This document shows positions 33,801 through 47,760 of a stretch of DNA of 64,000 nt, piece after piece. The position numbers and the translations under genes were made by a program. This DNA comes from Trogon surrucura (Eukaryota; Chordata; Aves; Trogoniformes; Trogonidae): NCBI GenBank assembly GCA_020746105.1, contig CM036658.1:32575099-32639098 (forward strand), read 5' to 3'. Each line of letters opens with the position of its first letter. The stretch's first letter is position 1. Under the pieces are notes generated by a model that was given only the letters and a program-made list of their open reading frames with translations, was not told the DNA's origin and made no database searches.

Positions 33801-36800
33801 AAAGAAACAACTGGAGTGCGTCTAATTTCTGGAAATTCTGGAATAATCTAGACAATCTGGGTCTAACACAGAATTTGTGTATGAGTCAGATTTCTGATCT
33901 TTATATTATACAAGAAAATTCAGCTGAGACTTGGTCAAAAGAATGTGCATAGAACAGCTTGGAAACATTGCAGCAAGATAAATGTAGATCCCAAAATATA
34001 TTTACTCCTTCACGGCATTGCTCAGCCCAATATGCCTGTTACCTCAAGCTGCCAAACTGCGTAACAAGTCCGAAGGACGTTCACGGCAAAGTTACTCAGG
34101 AAAATTTCCCTAAAGCTCTAGTTCAAAAGCTGAAAGTGACTATCAAATCTATAATCTAACTTGGCAGATTTGAAACCATGTTTTTAACCTTGTCAGCTGC
34201 CCATGAGTTACGCAGCATGAAAAGCATCCCTTCCCCTTGATGGCCAAGGCAACTGTACATCATCTTTTCCCTGCAATGTCTGAGGGAGATGACTGATGAG
34301 CCCCCTCCATGTTCCTGTTCAATGCTGAGAGATGCAATATTAATGAGAATGCACATCGGCCCCTCTCTAGGAAAAAGTTGTAGGTGTGGGGTTTTTTTAA
34401 AAAATGATTGAACGCAAAAAAAAACCCAAAACCTTTTAGAAGAACTCCTTCATTCCTAATTTAGCTATTTTTCCAGGTAATAGACTGTAGGTTTACACAC
34501 TAGCTAATAGTCAGGTAAGAGTGAGAAGAAATAGAGCTGCTGTTCCTTCCATTAAAAGTTAAGCATAAATAGTCACATGCACACTCTACAAAGATTGCTG
34601 GTTAAATGTACAGTGACTAACTAGACATCACAGCATGGAATCTTCACTTCTAAGCACCACATATACTGGATATTGCAGACTTAGCTTATAATAGTTTATA
34701 AAACAGTCAGGCTACTAAAACAGGTAACTGCCTTTCAGATTCCCTCTGCAGAAGACCTTGTTCTATCATCCCAGGAGGCTGGAAATGAACTTCTGGTGGG
34801 GGCTTTGATCACTTCTGCTGGAGACTTCTCTTTGGTCTTACAGCCTTCAGAGAGGCTTTTTAAAGTCACTATCTAGCATAGGCAATACCAAACATGCAAG
34901 AGGCACAAACACAGCCAGCAGAAGCCTGAAATCTCTGAAGTCTGAAAACTTTCTTCTTCAAATATATTTGCAGATGTACTTAGGAGTCTTCCAACGGCCA
35001 ACACAAACCTGAGCTTTTCTTTGCTATTTGTGTAAGATCCAGACAGAAATGACGACTGTGTTAGTTCTGGAGATGAGTACAAGACTCACCTTAAGAGAGA
35101 GCTCTGTGGCAGCTCTTAGCACGACATTATCCTGATGAGTGGCACCCAGCTGAAGACTAGCAGTGAGAGCCCTTGCTTCTGCCACCTTCCTCTGGGAAGT
35201 TTCACAAATAAGAAAGCAGTCTCAGTGCAAAACAGAATTACTTAAGCATTTTTCACAAGATAGTAGTACCCACTGATTAGTACTCAGAATCAGAACTGCC
35301 TTGCTCTGACACTGTATTAGCAATCTCACCCCAAAAGTTTTAAAAAGCAAGTACCATAAAAGAGACTATGCTTCAGATAAAATCAACCACAAATAAAAAA
35401 TGCTCTACATAGCACCCTGAATCATGTAAGAGTGACAAGCTTTTTAAGAAAAGAAAATCGAAATTGTGTTTAAATTATTTCAGAACTACTAGAGAGGCCT
35501 TAGAAGATGAAGCCAACATTGGGAGGGAGAAGAATACAAATAATTTTTAAAAAGTTCTAAATGGCAAATCATTTGTCACCACTGATCACCAAAAATGGCA
35601 ATCTTAAACCAGTCATCTAGATAAAACAATGTTCTTGGTTCTGCAACAACATCTTCCAGTCTGTCAAAACCAAATAAGCTCTACATCATCACAGCACAGG
35701 AAGTTATTTCACAAAAGGGTTTTATTAGCTTGCAATTAATAGCTCACTGCAGGGCTATGCAGAGCTACCTTTGCCTGCCTCTGTAGTGTTTCCATGTTCC
35801 AGTTTGTATAAATTACTCTGCCGAGAATGCAGTAGATCAGCCCCGGTTGTGGGTTGATCTTTTGTGGCTACTTCAGCACCTCAGCTTGCCCAGGTATCGG
35901 ACCTCTCTATGTTCCATTTTCCATTTTCATTTGCTGTTGAACACATACCGGGTATCCTTTCTTGAAGAAATCATACGTGGCAACATCTCAATTTCCCTAA
36001 TTAGGATAAGACTGGCTGCAAGTGAGACAATGAACAGTAGAAAAATAGATCCTTCCTCATTAAAGAGCTCTACGTAACAAATCTGGACTTCGGCTGAATT
36101 TAAGCGTCATGGTCTTAGGATTCATATTATAACAATGTAAATTCTTAGGTGTTATTATTTTTTTCTTCTTAAATGACATAACTTTGAAATCAAGGAGAGG
36201 CATGATTTTAGAACAGGAGTCTTCAGAAGTTAGAGCTATTCTTTTCAGACATCATGTCCACTATCCAGAAGCCAACCTGCTCAGTTCATTTCCCTTGGAC
36301 ACATTATCTTCATTAAAAAATTTACCAAAGCAAACAAACACTTTGTTCCTCTTTCAGTTTAGGTTCTGTTTTGTCTAATGAGGCAGACATTGAAGTTGTA
36401 CTTTGCGTATCTGGCTTTTATGAACCAAAGAATAAATACCGCCTTGCCTGTAGCACATAGAATCATAGAGACTTTATTACTGTCAGGAAATAGTTCCTCT
36501 TGTTCTTTTTTGCCTATATTACTAGAGACCACTATCACATACTGACTTTTAAGGTTCTTATAGTGTGCTAAGATAGGTTTACAGATTAAGCTTGATGGAA
36601 TTCAAAGTAGGAAATAATTTTTCATCTCCTTGCTTCCTCTGCTGACCATTTGACTTTCTTGATCCAACAGGGGCTGTGAGTGAGTACTACCTCTATTTAA
36701 AATGATGTAATGTCTTCAAAATGGATCTTAACAGAGGCAATAGATGAGATTCTGTAATAGCTTATTCTCTGTCCAATTTATTAGCTTTCTGTCACCATTT

Positions 36801-39800
36801 TAGAGATCGCCAGACTCCTGTAATGCTGCAGTTCTTTTCTCTTTTTATATATATGACACTTGATAAATAATTTGATAGCACCTCATGGTGATCTCTGCTC
36901 AAATAAAAATTCTCTATCCTCCCACCTCTGGCCCCACCCTTGACTTCAGACAGGCAACAGACCCTATGGACTAAGATTATGAATACACACTGATCCTAAA
37001 AGAAACAAAAAACAACCAAGTCGAGTACAATGAGAAAGTATCTGCCCTTGAACAACAGACAGAAACTGAGACCTGCTCCAAAGCAATTTCAAACATTCTT
37101 TATGCATAAAAAATATTCCACTTGGACATCCCACCAGATATATGCTTCCTGGATATCTTCAGACTTCATCAACAAGGGCATTTTCTGCAGAGCTGTCTGC
37201 AAGCTGTAAGTAACTATGTGGCTGTAAACTCAAGATTCAGCTCCATCCTTTGATTTTGTTTCAGTTTTTTGCAAGGAGAAGCAAAAATCTTTCAGACTGA
37301 AACTTGATGTGGCTTAGCTTTAGTTCAAGTAGCCTTTGGCCTGTCTTTTATGAGAAACTCCCCATCGTTTTATATGCTTGCAGAAGTTTTCATAGCCTGA
37401 AGATGTCTTTCAGGAAAAAGGTGAATTAAGAGACACCTTTATCTTTAGCAGACAGCACATTTAAAGCAATCCTTCTTTTATGGACCTCCAATATAACCGA
37501 GAGGTACTAGAGGAGTAACCACAGTCTAATACCTGATACTTGGGATCCTGCAAAAATAGAACAACTATCTTACCAACCAGATTAAAAGTCAAGAAAGCTG
37601 GCAAAACAAAAACAAATGAGCAAAACTAACAACAACAAACTTAAATCCAAAAAACCCTAAACACATGGAAGAGAAATTAAAAACTCCGGGTATGCTGCCT
37701 AGATGCTAAAAACAACAGATAAAAGAAAGAGTTGGGTGAATAAAGAAGGACATGCTTCCCCTGCCCACTCTTTTCTCCCTACAAGGCAAGAAATCCTTGC
37801 CCAATAGCTGAGACTAATGTGGACGTTGGAAAAATCACTGTATCTCAATTTGTATGTTGTTGCTTATTTACAACACAGAAGTGGATAGCCAGGAATTCTT
37901 GGGGGACTACCTAGAATTTTTATCCCCAGAAATCTGTCACGCTGTGCTTTCCTGAAAAATAATACTGACAGAAAATAAGGACTATCTATGTAAATGAGTA
38001 ATGTGAGAACAAGACAAGGTGAAGACACAATAAACTCAGGGCTGGCATACAGAATGTACTAAATGATATGCCTCGACTGAGAAAAATGAAGTGTCAGCAG
38101 CTCTCCATGGGGATGAAGAACTAGCAGGTGTCAGAGAGCAATTTGAGAAATGGTGACTTGGAAAAGGAATTTACCTACCAGTTAAAAAAAGGCTTTTAGC
38201 CAGTGGTTTAAGCAGGAGTCACAGTACTGCAATCCATTTGCATGACAGAATGATGCTGTAAGGAGCCGAGTACCCTCTACTTGCTGAGCTCTCTCTTTTC
38301 CAGGGCAGCGAGACCCCAAATTCAGCTCCTGAAGCACCAGGAACCGCTCATTTGCCACACAGAATGGGGCAGCATCAATCCTTTGAAGCCCAAGTAACCC
38401 TTCCTTACGTACAGGTACCTACATGGTGAATGTGGAAATGAGTAGGTATGGGTGAAATCTGGGAAAAAAGATGGAAGTGAAGATGAACTGTGAGAAGTGG
38501 AGTGGGTGAAGATGGAAAGAATGATAAAGTCAGAGCGGACCAGGTGGGGAACAAGCTCCTGAAGCTCTCTTAAAAATGTGTCATTAAATGAGTCATTAAA
38601 TTCCAAATGTCAAAATGACTGTGATCAAAAAACAGTTCATTAAATGTCAGGTAAACACTGAGAACAGTTTTTCTAATATTCCCCTAGGAACAAATTGACC
38701 ATAAATGTGCTGAAATCTTCTGCCAGTGGTTAATTCAATACAGATGGATCCCACTTGAGAAGGACAAGTTACCAGGATGCATCTGTGTGTGTGGATGTCC
38801 ACTGCCCTGAGTTCACCTGCCTCTGACACTGGTGATATGCAGGAAGAGAAGGAATGAACAGACTCTGCCTGCATAACATTCAGTGTCACACGGAAAGCAT
38901 CCACTTCAAGCTTTCAATGATAGGACAGTAAAATGTTACCTGATTTTGTGACTTTAGAGGAATATAACTGTGCTATATATAAAAAAATTGAGTTTCATAT
39001 GACCAATTCTCTGCTTTCCTGAGCAAGGAAATGAGATGGGAGTAAGCTGACATTTGACAACCTGATGACAGGTAAAAGAAGACAGGGTTTGAGGCAGCTC
39101 TCGCAAAACACTTCTCTCCATTATCCCCACAAAATCAGCCTCAGTAAAACTGAGAGGAATCTCCAGGCTCAGCTGCCATCCTAATGAGTGGCTGCTCCAG
39201 CCAATGACTTGAAGAAGGTAAGGAAAGAGCTGGGCTAAGCCGGAAGCCACAAAACTGGAGTCAACGGTCTGAAGAGAGGAGTTGTAGGATTGAAGTGCTG
39301 TGAGCGACGGCAAGCATCCCTTTGTGGAAGCTAGGAGATGCTTCCCATTGGATTACCACCTTAAGTGATATTCATTAAGGGAAAATAGCGGGGGACTAAA
39401 TGTAACTTTGTCAACTCCACAGTCACATCAGTAGGTAGGCAAATACCTACGGAGCCAGATCCAGGTCCAATATTGCTTGCCAGCACTGTGATAAAGTGGC
39501 AATGCAGGTGTGCAGATTTGGGCTTTAGACAGTTTTATTTGACAGCTTTTTGAAGAACCTGTGTACTTTTGAACTTGTCCTTGTTGTGACCTGTATTACT
39601 GACATTGTCTCGATCCTGAAAAGGAACAGTGTGAAGAAGCCTTCCACCTCTTGAGTGCTATATATTATGTACTGCACAATAGGGCAAAGAGCACTTCACG
39701 TCAGTACTTGAAATACCTGCAAGCAGTAGGACAGACCTTTCAGCCACATGCAGCAACACCTGCAGACCCAGTTTGTTAGGGGAGAATTTGAGATCCACCA

Positions 39801-42800
39801 GATCTCCAGATGTGCTCATCTGGAGATGGTTGAGGCAAATTCTTCAGCAGGGCATTGGTCTCCATTGCCTTCTGAGCCAAACAAACAGTACAGCATGGAA
39901 ATTCCCAAATTAAAAGATTATCTTATTCTGTAAATGGGTCAACTTATTCTGTATAAAGCCCTCTATGCAGGCAATACGCAGTCAAAAGGATTATCCCAGC
40001 CCACTGTTCAGCTGAGGCAACTGGTTTTGATACCTGAAGCACTAAGATTTGCTGGTTTCTCAGTGTTCAGCTGTTCTGCATCCTGATAGTTAATACGTTA
40101 ATTTGCACTCAATATAAAGCATCAGAACAGTGGCAAAATTAAACTAAGATTTAAATCAGTACCTACATGAAGTATATGTGCACCTGAACTGTCTTCATAT
40201 TGCATGATGTTAGACATCAAAGGACTCAAAGCCCAGCAATCAGAGTGTGTCACAAATTCACTCTAGAAAATTAAGCCACTCAAACTTTTGAGTGCTACTC
40301 TTTGCTTCACTTAAAGCAGCAAGTATTTTCCATTTTTAAATCAATAGTACACACTGGAATATAGGCAGAGGCTACTTGGTAGTCTGTTGTGCTGCTATCA
40401 GATCTTCCACAACATAGTCCATGAGAATATTTCAATTCAGTTCTGCATGTTTTTTGGTAATATAAAATTATTTGTATCATAAAACTGAAGATGTTCTATG
40501 TTTCTTATCATTTCCTGATAAGAAATACATCAGTCTTGCAAGCTCAGCAGCTAGTATTTATATATATCTTGGTTTTGATCATGACCATATCTTTTAGCAG
40601 GAAATTAAAATCTCTTGTGGAATAGTATCAAATCCATGCTTACAAAACACATGAGTGAAAAGCATTGCTGATGTCTCTTCAGAGGATTTAACTTGACCGT
40701 GTCACATTAATCACCTCTGAAGTAAAGGAATGACTCATAATTGTTTTCCATTACTTTGTGTTTGCTTTTTCAGCATTGTGAAAACGCCTGGGCCAGGACC
40801 GCGGATCATAAATCTCATTAGACTTGTGAACAAGTCTTTTGAGGTTTTTTTTGCCCTGCTACATGTTAGCCTTTTTTCTTCTGATTACAAAAATCTGTTC
40901 CAAATATGTTCCAAAGCATCACGTTTTCAACCTTCTGTTTCTTTGACCACAACGCTCTTGTCAGTCCTTACAGACGGTAAAATGAATCTATTGGGCTGTT
41001 CCATATCCTCTAGGACAAGCACAGACCTATTTGATTTTCAAGGAAGTGACTGAAAACTACTGTCTGCTAATACCCAGATAGACTGTATCTGCAGCTAAAA
41101 GAAAGATCTTTCTTCTAATGCAGAAAAACTTCTATGAAGAAATTTATCTGATCACTTAAGGAAGCAATGGAAACACTTGCTTCTTAGCAGGACTGATCTT
41201 CTAAAAAAGGTGGATTAGTAATGAACATGGTTCACGTGTCCATGATGTTTTTTGATGGGATTTTTTTTAGTGTTTTTTGTTTTTCTTTAGAGCAGGCTTT
41301 TCTCAATCTTACTGCTTCCTGATCTTCTCTGTTGTTTGGCTAGTTTGTTTAGTCACTTCCCTGTACCAGTAATACTGACCTTGGGTGTCATCATGATGAA
41401 CAGTGCAATTTTACACAGTATAATCCATGTGAGTATGTTTTACTGGCTTTAAGACCTGCACTGAGTCTTTCAGAAGTGCATATCAATAGGGGACTCTTAA
41501 AGAAAAATGGCATCTTCTGATCCTTCTTTTGAAAAGTGATCAGGATACCTATGTTACAAAATGGGAAAGAACAGAGCAAAACATTTATTATAACTTAAGA
41601 GTGTAGGGCAAAACCAGGTAGCTCAAGATGCACAGTGAGTCAGGGCAAAACCGGTAGAAGAATCTGTCAGCAAAGAGGTCAAAGAAGATACTCGTAAGTT
41701 TGGAGGAAGGTTTCCACAAAGTCCAAGGGAGCATCAGAACTCCAGCTCGTGGTTTAGAGGGATGCATCATTCTTACTGGGGTTTTAGAACCATCTTCAGA
41801 GATCATGTTCATAAAATCTGATGGCTTGAAGATTAGAGACTAAGGAAAGGATCTGCCCTTTTCAGATTATGTACTGTTAGTATGATCCACAGCAGCATGA
41901 TTTCAGCCTACTTGTACCCAGGGAGAGACATGGACAGTTAATCTAAAGCTTTGGAAATTAATTTCTAATTGTTTTTCCTCCAAGCAGACTCCTCCTTGAA
42001 GACAAAGTGTTGTTACATCTTAGTGCAGTCGCATTTTCCCATTTTTTTCTCATGCTCATGCCCATTGTGAGTGGATTGCCTCAGCAACTTGTTCCCAGGC
42101 TAGGAAAAGGATTAGCTTTCAAATATAGGAGAAATGTAAGGAGAGAAGGGAGAAATAAGGAGAAAAGATTAAGCAAAGACATCTGTAGCATCTTTGCCCG
42201 GTCACCAAGTTGTCAGAAAGATTGTCAAACCAAAGAAAATCATCAAATGCTTTTAATCAAAGCCAATAAAGAGTATTTGTTGAATATATGTATTGACAGT
42301 CAAGAGCTGGAGTAGAGGTTCATGGAAGCGATATGAATATCCCTTGTTTCTTTTTATACAAGAGATACGGCTGCTTTACCTGGAGGCTTACAGAGCTCTC
42401 AAGGGGTGGATTTCCAAGCAAGGAACCATTATTTTTGATGCAGGAGTGGGCTAACACAGCAGCTGAAGGCTCTCTCTCCTTTGAAACCACTGAAATCACT
42501 TGACTGAAGATAGCTGACGAAGGGGCTACTCTGGCAAATAAGAAGTATAGTCATGTCTGCAGTCTGGGTTTGATTTAGGCAAAGCTATGAAATGCAGAAT
42601 GAAGTTCCAAGTTCATGCTTTATGACCTTGCACACTGAAATAAGGCTGATTAATAGGAAATTTCCGTTCTCCCAACATGCTGAAATCATTATACCATAGG
42701 GATATGACCTTTTGCTCAGATACTCTTACACATTCATATCCAGGCCTGCCTGGAGGGAACTCAAGGGTAGATTTTATTCATCTAACACAGTAGTTAAACC

Positions 42801-45800
42801 ATGAACTTTGCTCCAGGCACCAGAGTAAGCTCCACCTTTAGCTTCTCTTTCATATTGACCATTTCAACTAAACATTAATATAAAATCTCTCTGTTCCCAG
42901 AGAGAAGACTGATGTCAGAATTCACAGACTTCAGTGCTGAGAGAGACATTCACCAAGACATAACTCGGTCTGTCAACACTAACAGCCTGTTAAGCCAGAA
43001 AGGTGTTAAAACTACCTGGGGTGCTTTGCATTCAGGGCTGGGCACTGTTTGCAGCAGTAGGGAAGAGGAACACTGCCCCGTTGCGCATGAGCTCATTCAG
43101 GGCCCTGAATGTCCTCTGTCCTGACATACAGCAGGGCTTCAAAGGCACTCCTTCTGCTGACTACAGACACAAAGGAATCAATCAGTAGGCTAACACATAG
43201 ACTTTTGATAGGTGGATGAAGGGGTGACATCTGACAGGGTATGGGAAGCTGCAGTGCTGTTGTAGAAGGACATTAAAAGGATTTCAAGTCACCTACGGGG
43301 TGTTGCACTGAGAAGAGCATCCAGTCTTTGTTGCCAAACAAGAACTAAGAAAGTTCCATTTCATTGCAAATGTCCTCAGTGAAACACTTTCTTAAAGATA
43401 CTGCTCTTGCTTAAAGTAGACTCTGTTCTGCATATTTTTTCCTTTTAGGCACTTCATAACTTTTGGGGTTTTAAGATTATATTTCAGTACCGGATTTTCT
43501 AAGAAACTGGGACAACTACCATGCATCCTGTGAGAAAGTGAGTGAACACATCTCCAAAGGGATCAGCTCACCTTTATGGGCTTGTTTTTTCTACTTTTTT
43601 TCTCATGTATTTCACTTCTACCACCCTAAATCAGATTCTTAGGATGATGTAGCTTGCTGCAATCCATAAGGATGTTGTAGGGAGACTGGGAAGATTTTTT
43701 TCATGTAGGGAGTTTGGGTCCAAAGGAGAAACTGGATCTCTCATAGGTTAGACTAACAGCTTGCTCCAGAAATGGTAAAATGGCTAATAATTTTCCTGTC
43801 CTGAAAGGCTGGTCTTTTTTCACCTCCCCTCTCAGAGAGATCTTTTCTGTCTCTCTCTCAAAGTGAGTTTCAAACTTGGCATACTATAACAAGCTCCATG
43901 AAAGCTTTACCCTACTTGGAGCTGTGCTGAATGCCAGTCTGAGATAGGAGAAAGGGCTCCCTTGGGAGCAGAGATGAAGCAGAAGAGGGAAAAGGTCCCG
44001 TTTTGTTCTCTAGATTTGTGGTGCCTACCTTCAGGCTCTGTACGAGGTGGAATGGGCTAAGAATTAGAAGAGGTCAGAGACCCATCACCACAAGGCATAG
44101 TTCCTGGCTGAGACAGGAGGGATTCATCTGGGATGCAAAGCGCCACTCCTCTGACCTGATTCCTTACATGGAGGCCTGGGCAAAAGAGATGCTTGTCATG
44201 AATAAAGTATTCTCATCCCTTCCAGAGTGAAGAGCTAAGTTAACACCCAGTCCAGGCTACGCCTTGCTCAATGCAGTTGGCTTCTCTACTCTGTTCCTGA
44301 CTCAGGGGAAAGAGGCAGAGCTCACCTACCTGGCAGCCTCAGGTGCAAGCCAAGACTCATAGCCTAAGCTGCAGCCCACTGGAACAGGAGAGGTGGTCCT
44401 TTCCTCACTCCTCAGGCTTTGTTCAGATTCAAGTCTACTGGTGAATCTGTACACCCATCTCGGAGATAGACAGCACATTCACCCAGACTTCCTTGAATGT
44501 ATACTGTATATTACCACAGAGGGACAGTAAAGGTAACAGCGATGACAGTGTTCCACTGAAAGAGGAATTTGCTCACACAAGGTGATCACCTTACTTGAAC
44601 AGGTGGCCAAGACAGTTTTGCTTCCAACATGCACCGAGCTCCACATTGCCTTTGTATGATTTCAGTAAATAGAATACACCTTGGGAAACCATGCAAGATA
44701 GTTTGGCCTCAGTAGAGAAGGAACTAATCTTCCCAGAGAGAGACACAAGTGCTTCCTCAATACATAGCTCAACACTGCTGTAAAGCCATCTGATTTATAA
44801 TAGACTGATATTTTCTCCTATCTCTTGAGAAACAATGAAGGAAAGAAGGCATCAGGTAAACACTTTATTTCAGTTAAAATTACAGCACATAATTTGGTCT
44901 GATCAACACAATTACAAAGGCCAAAGGAAAAATTCAGTAAAATTGATTTATTACTATGGAAATAATAAATTACTTTATGCAAGAGTTGCAGCTAAAAGTA
45001 TCTTATTAGTTTTTAAGACACTATAAACAGTGTATCAGATAGCAGCACTGTAGTTCATCCACCTAGATGAAATCACTGTTATTCAGAAGGTCAGTTTGGC
45101 TGATGCGTAAAAAAAGAACTTTCTTATACTGGCTCAAAGTGTTCTTCATTTTCATTAGTCAAGCCATACAGGGGTCATAGAATGATGCATTTATTCATTG
45201 GGCAATAGATATTATTAAGCTCTGTCACTTTTTCACCACATGTGAGTGAATTCATAATATTTGCAGATATGATATGCCAATAAGACCAAACAATGAAATG
45301 TTACTGATGCTGTTGGAAATCAGAGAATATGAGACGGAACCAGTGTGAAGGAGATCTTACATAATTTTATTATGATAAACTTTTCTTCCTTTGATGAACC
45401 TAAGACTTAGCATTTCAGTAAACCCTTTATGCTTTGAAAGAACAAGACTCCAGTCTTTAAAATCAGACTGCAGGAAATGAAGTTGCAACTCATAACTCAA
45501 AATTGATCTCACAATAAACACAGGAATTACAGGGGAATTTAAAAGCCTCTTCCGGAGAGCCAAAGCAGGTTTGGCAATTAGTCAAAATTTGAGATAGTAA
45601 AGTTATATTTGTCCATCTACCTACATATTTTATTTCAACATGAGTGCAGAAACTTACAGACATCTCATATTTTGTTGAGAAACGTTAAGTATATCCCTAA
45701 GGCTGAACTGGGAAAAGATACTCTAACGCAGTTGTACTCAACAAGCTATTAGAGTTGGTTTTGCTAAGTGATGTACAAATGGTTGCTCGTCACCTGTAAA

Positions 45801-47537
45801 TTGGTAGTTTTGAGGTAGTTCGCATGCTGGTCTTCATTTTAAGTCCAGAACGCCAAGTCTCTATGTCAAAACAATACGATGCTTGTTTACACCAAAACCG
45901 AAAGATTTTCTTCTTTTGCTAATAGTCCATTTGAAGTAGATTTTGCTATCATAGCTTTGAGAGAAGTAGAGTCATGGAAAATAGTGTCTTTAATGTCTGA
46001 GCAAAGATGAATCACATGTTTTTAAAATGCACTGAAAGATCTGAAAGTAGATTTAGTAATTCTTACTCATTCAAATTTCCAGTTTTAGTGCTCAATAAAT
46101 CTCTGCAAATATCTTCCTTCAATGCTATCAGAAGCCTTGGCAATTTCAGTTCTGGATCATGCCCAAAAGACATTACAGACCAATGCTTTGCTAGCACCTC
46201 GAACTGAAGAGAGTCTGGGACATATCCTTTTCCTTTTCTGTAGCAAAAACTCCAAAATATCCACACGACCCACTCTTCAAAATTACTTTTTACCAGAATG
46301 CAAAACAAAAGCTTGACGACCTTCAGTGTGCACATCCCTGTCCATGCTCCCGCACCAACCTGCTGTATCCAGTTCTGAATAGGCCACCTGCTTTCTTCCT
46401 CTCAGAAGTATTTTTCCTCCTCTTGCCTCTGAAGTATGGCATTGGGTCTAGTCCCTGCTGCAGGTAGATCTCCCATTCTCCCCAGGCATTCCCCAGCCTG
46501 TGCTGGTGCTTGCTTTCTTCTCATTTCCTGACACTGCTGGGACACCAGGACTTTATCCGAACTAAGCTGGGGCAGCTGTTCTCAGGAGAAGACCAACCTT
46601 CCCATCTTCAGCTCTATTCAGGCTCAGAGAGCAGCAACCACAATAAAAGCCTTCTTTTTTTGCAAGACTTAACTAAAAAACAGAACCCTAAATAATTCTG
46701 CTCTTTCACAGCTAGACAATCTTCCCTCCTTATTCAGGAGCACTCAAATAAGTGACAATGTTCTCGAAGATGTCACTGGTTATGCCATTGCTGCCTAATA
46801 ACGTACAACCCCAAAGCTTCCCAGTACATACAGAAAAGTATTTCTAAACTGTTTATTCCTGAGTGCTCCTTGACAAAGATAACAACTGTACTTCTTACCA
46901 TGAAGTATACTATGGCTTTTATTATGACTTCAGACATCCAGTACGTTTGGTAAAAAATGAAAAGCAGCCACTGCTAAAGAAATCATAAATCTCTTCACCT
47001 ATCAACAAGGATAACCAATAAATTCTAGAGAATCCTTGCATTCTTAGGCTTTGTTTTTCCTGTTCTTTCTTTCCATATTATTTTATCACTTTAAAAATCC
47101 TTCCTATTAAAGATAGATTTCAATGTTATTTTTTTTATCTCACACTTGGCCAAATTTGCACCAAGGCTGACATGGGTTAGTTCAAAATACTAGATACAGT
47201 TAAGCAGCTGGCCACAGTTGTCATAGTTAACTTTGGTTTACTTTGATCCCCCACTTTTATTCCTATTCCTCTACTATGTAGGGTTTTTCTCACCCCTTGC
47301 CTAGTATTTTCTTTGTATATATACTTTTGCCATCCTTTATAATATTTGTCCTCCCTTAGAGTTTTCCAGTTCCCAAATTCCACCCTTGGGAATATCCATT
47401 ACTCTATCTTCACCTTCCTTTTTCCCATGCCCAGTTTCTTCCTACTCGGTCTTTGACTTTTTTTCAGAAGTCTCCGTTAACTTGTCCAGCACTTCTTGCA
47501 TTCCAAACTGGTTTCGCCTTCACCCCTCCTCCAGGAT
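30828..47537. other. Long gene-free interval
   Basis: Across 16.7 kb I recognise no exon, RNA gene or well-preserved transposon. Short frames occur, for example 107 codons on the plus strand at 40730-41053 and 102 codons at 42007-42315, but they show no domain motifs and no splice signals convincing enough to call. A lone ATAGAATCATAG near 36458 is the right wording for a CR1 tail but has no CR1 body beside it. The likely context is the intergenic side of the COMMD10 3' end. Confidence 0.45.
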
Positions 47538-47760
47538 TTACAGAATCACAGAATCACAGAATGTCAGGGATTGGAAGGGACCTCGAAAGATCATGAAGTC
47601 CAATCCCCCTGCCAGAGCAGGAACGCCTAGATTATGCTACATAGGAACGTGCCCAGGCAGGTCTTGAATGTCTCCAGAGAAGGAGACTCCACAACCTCCC
47701 TGGGCAGCCTGTGCCAGTGCTCCGTCACCCTTACTGACAAGAAGTTTCTTCTCATCCATC
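47538..47760 (-). mobile_element. CR1 LINE 3' end
   Basis: The plus strand starts ACAGAATCACAGAATCACAG, the complement of three CR1 tail units. It continues through AGGGATTGGAAGGGACC and GAAAGATCATGAAGTCC, the complement of the CR1 3' UTR. Further right is the complement of the ORF2 C-terminus (the H-W[11 protein letters not shown] segment, here via CCACAACCTCCCTGGGCAGC). It is truncated near 47760 after the complement of a K-K-F-L segment. The copy is close in wording to the copy at 27750, so it is of similar type and age. Confidence 0.93.

Noticed and set aside
36456-36470. ATAGAATCATAG resembling a CR1 tail
   Set aside because: No CR1 3' UTR wording follows on either side.
40730-41053. 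107-codon plus-strand frame with a pyrimidine tract and CAG near its start, resembling an exon
   Set aside because: The apparent acceptor is followed by no good donor at a sensible distance, and the residues match no family I know.
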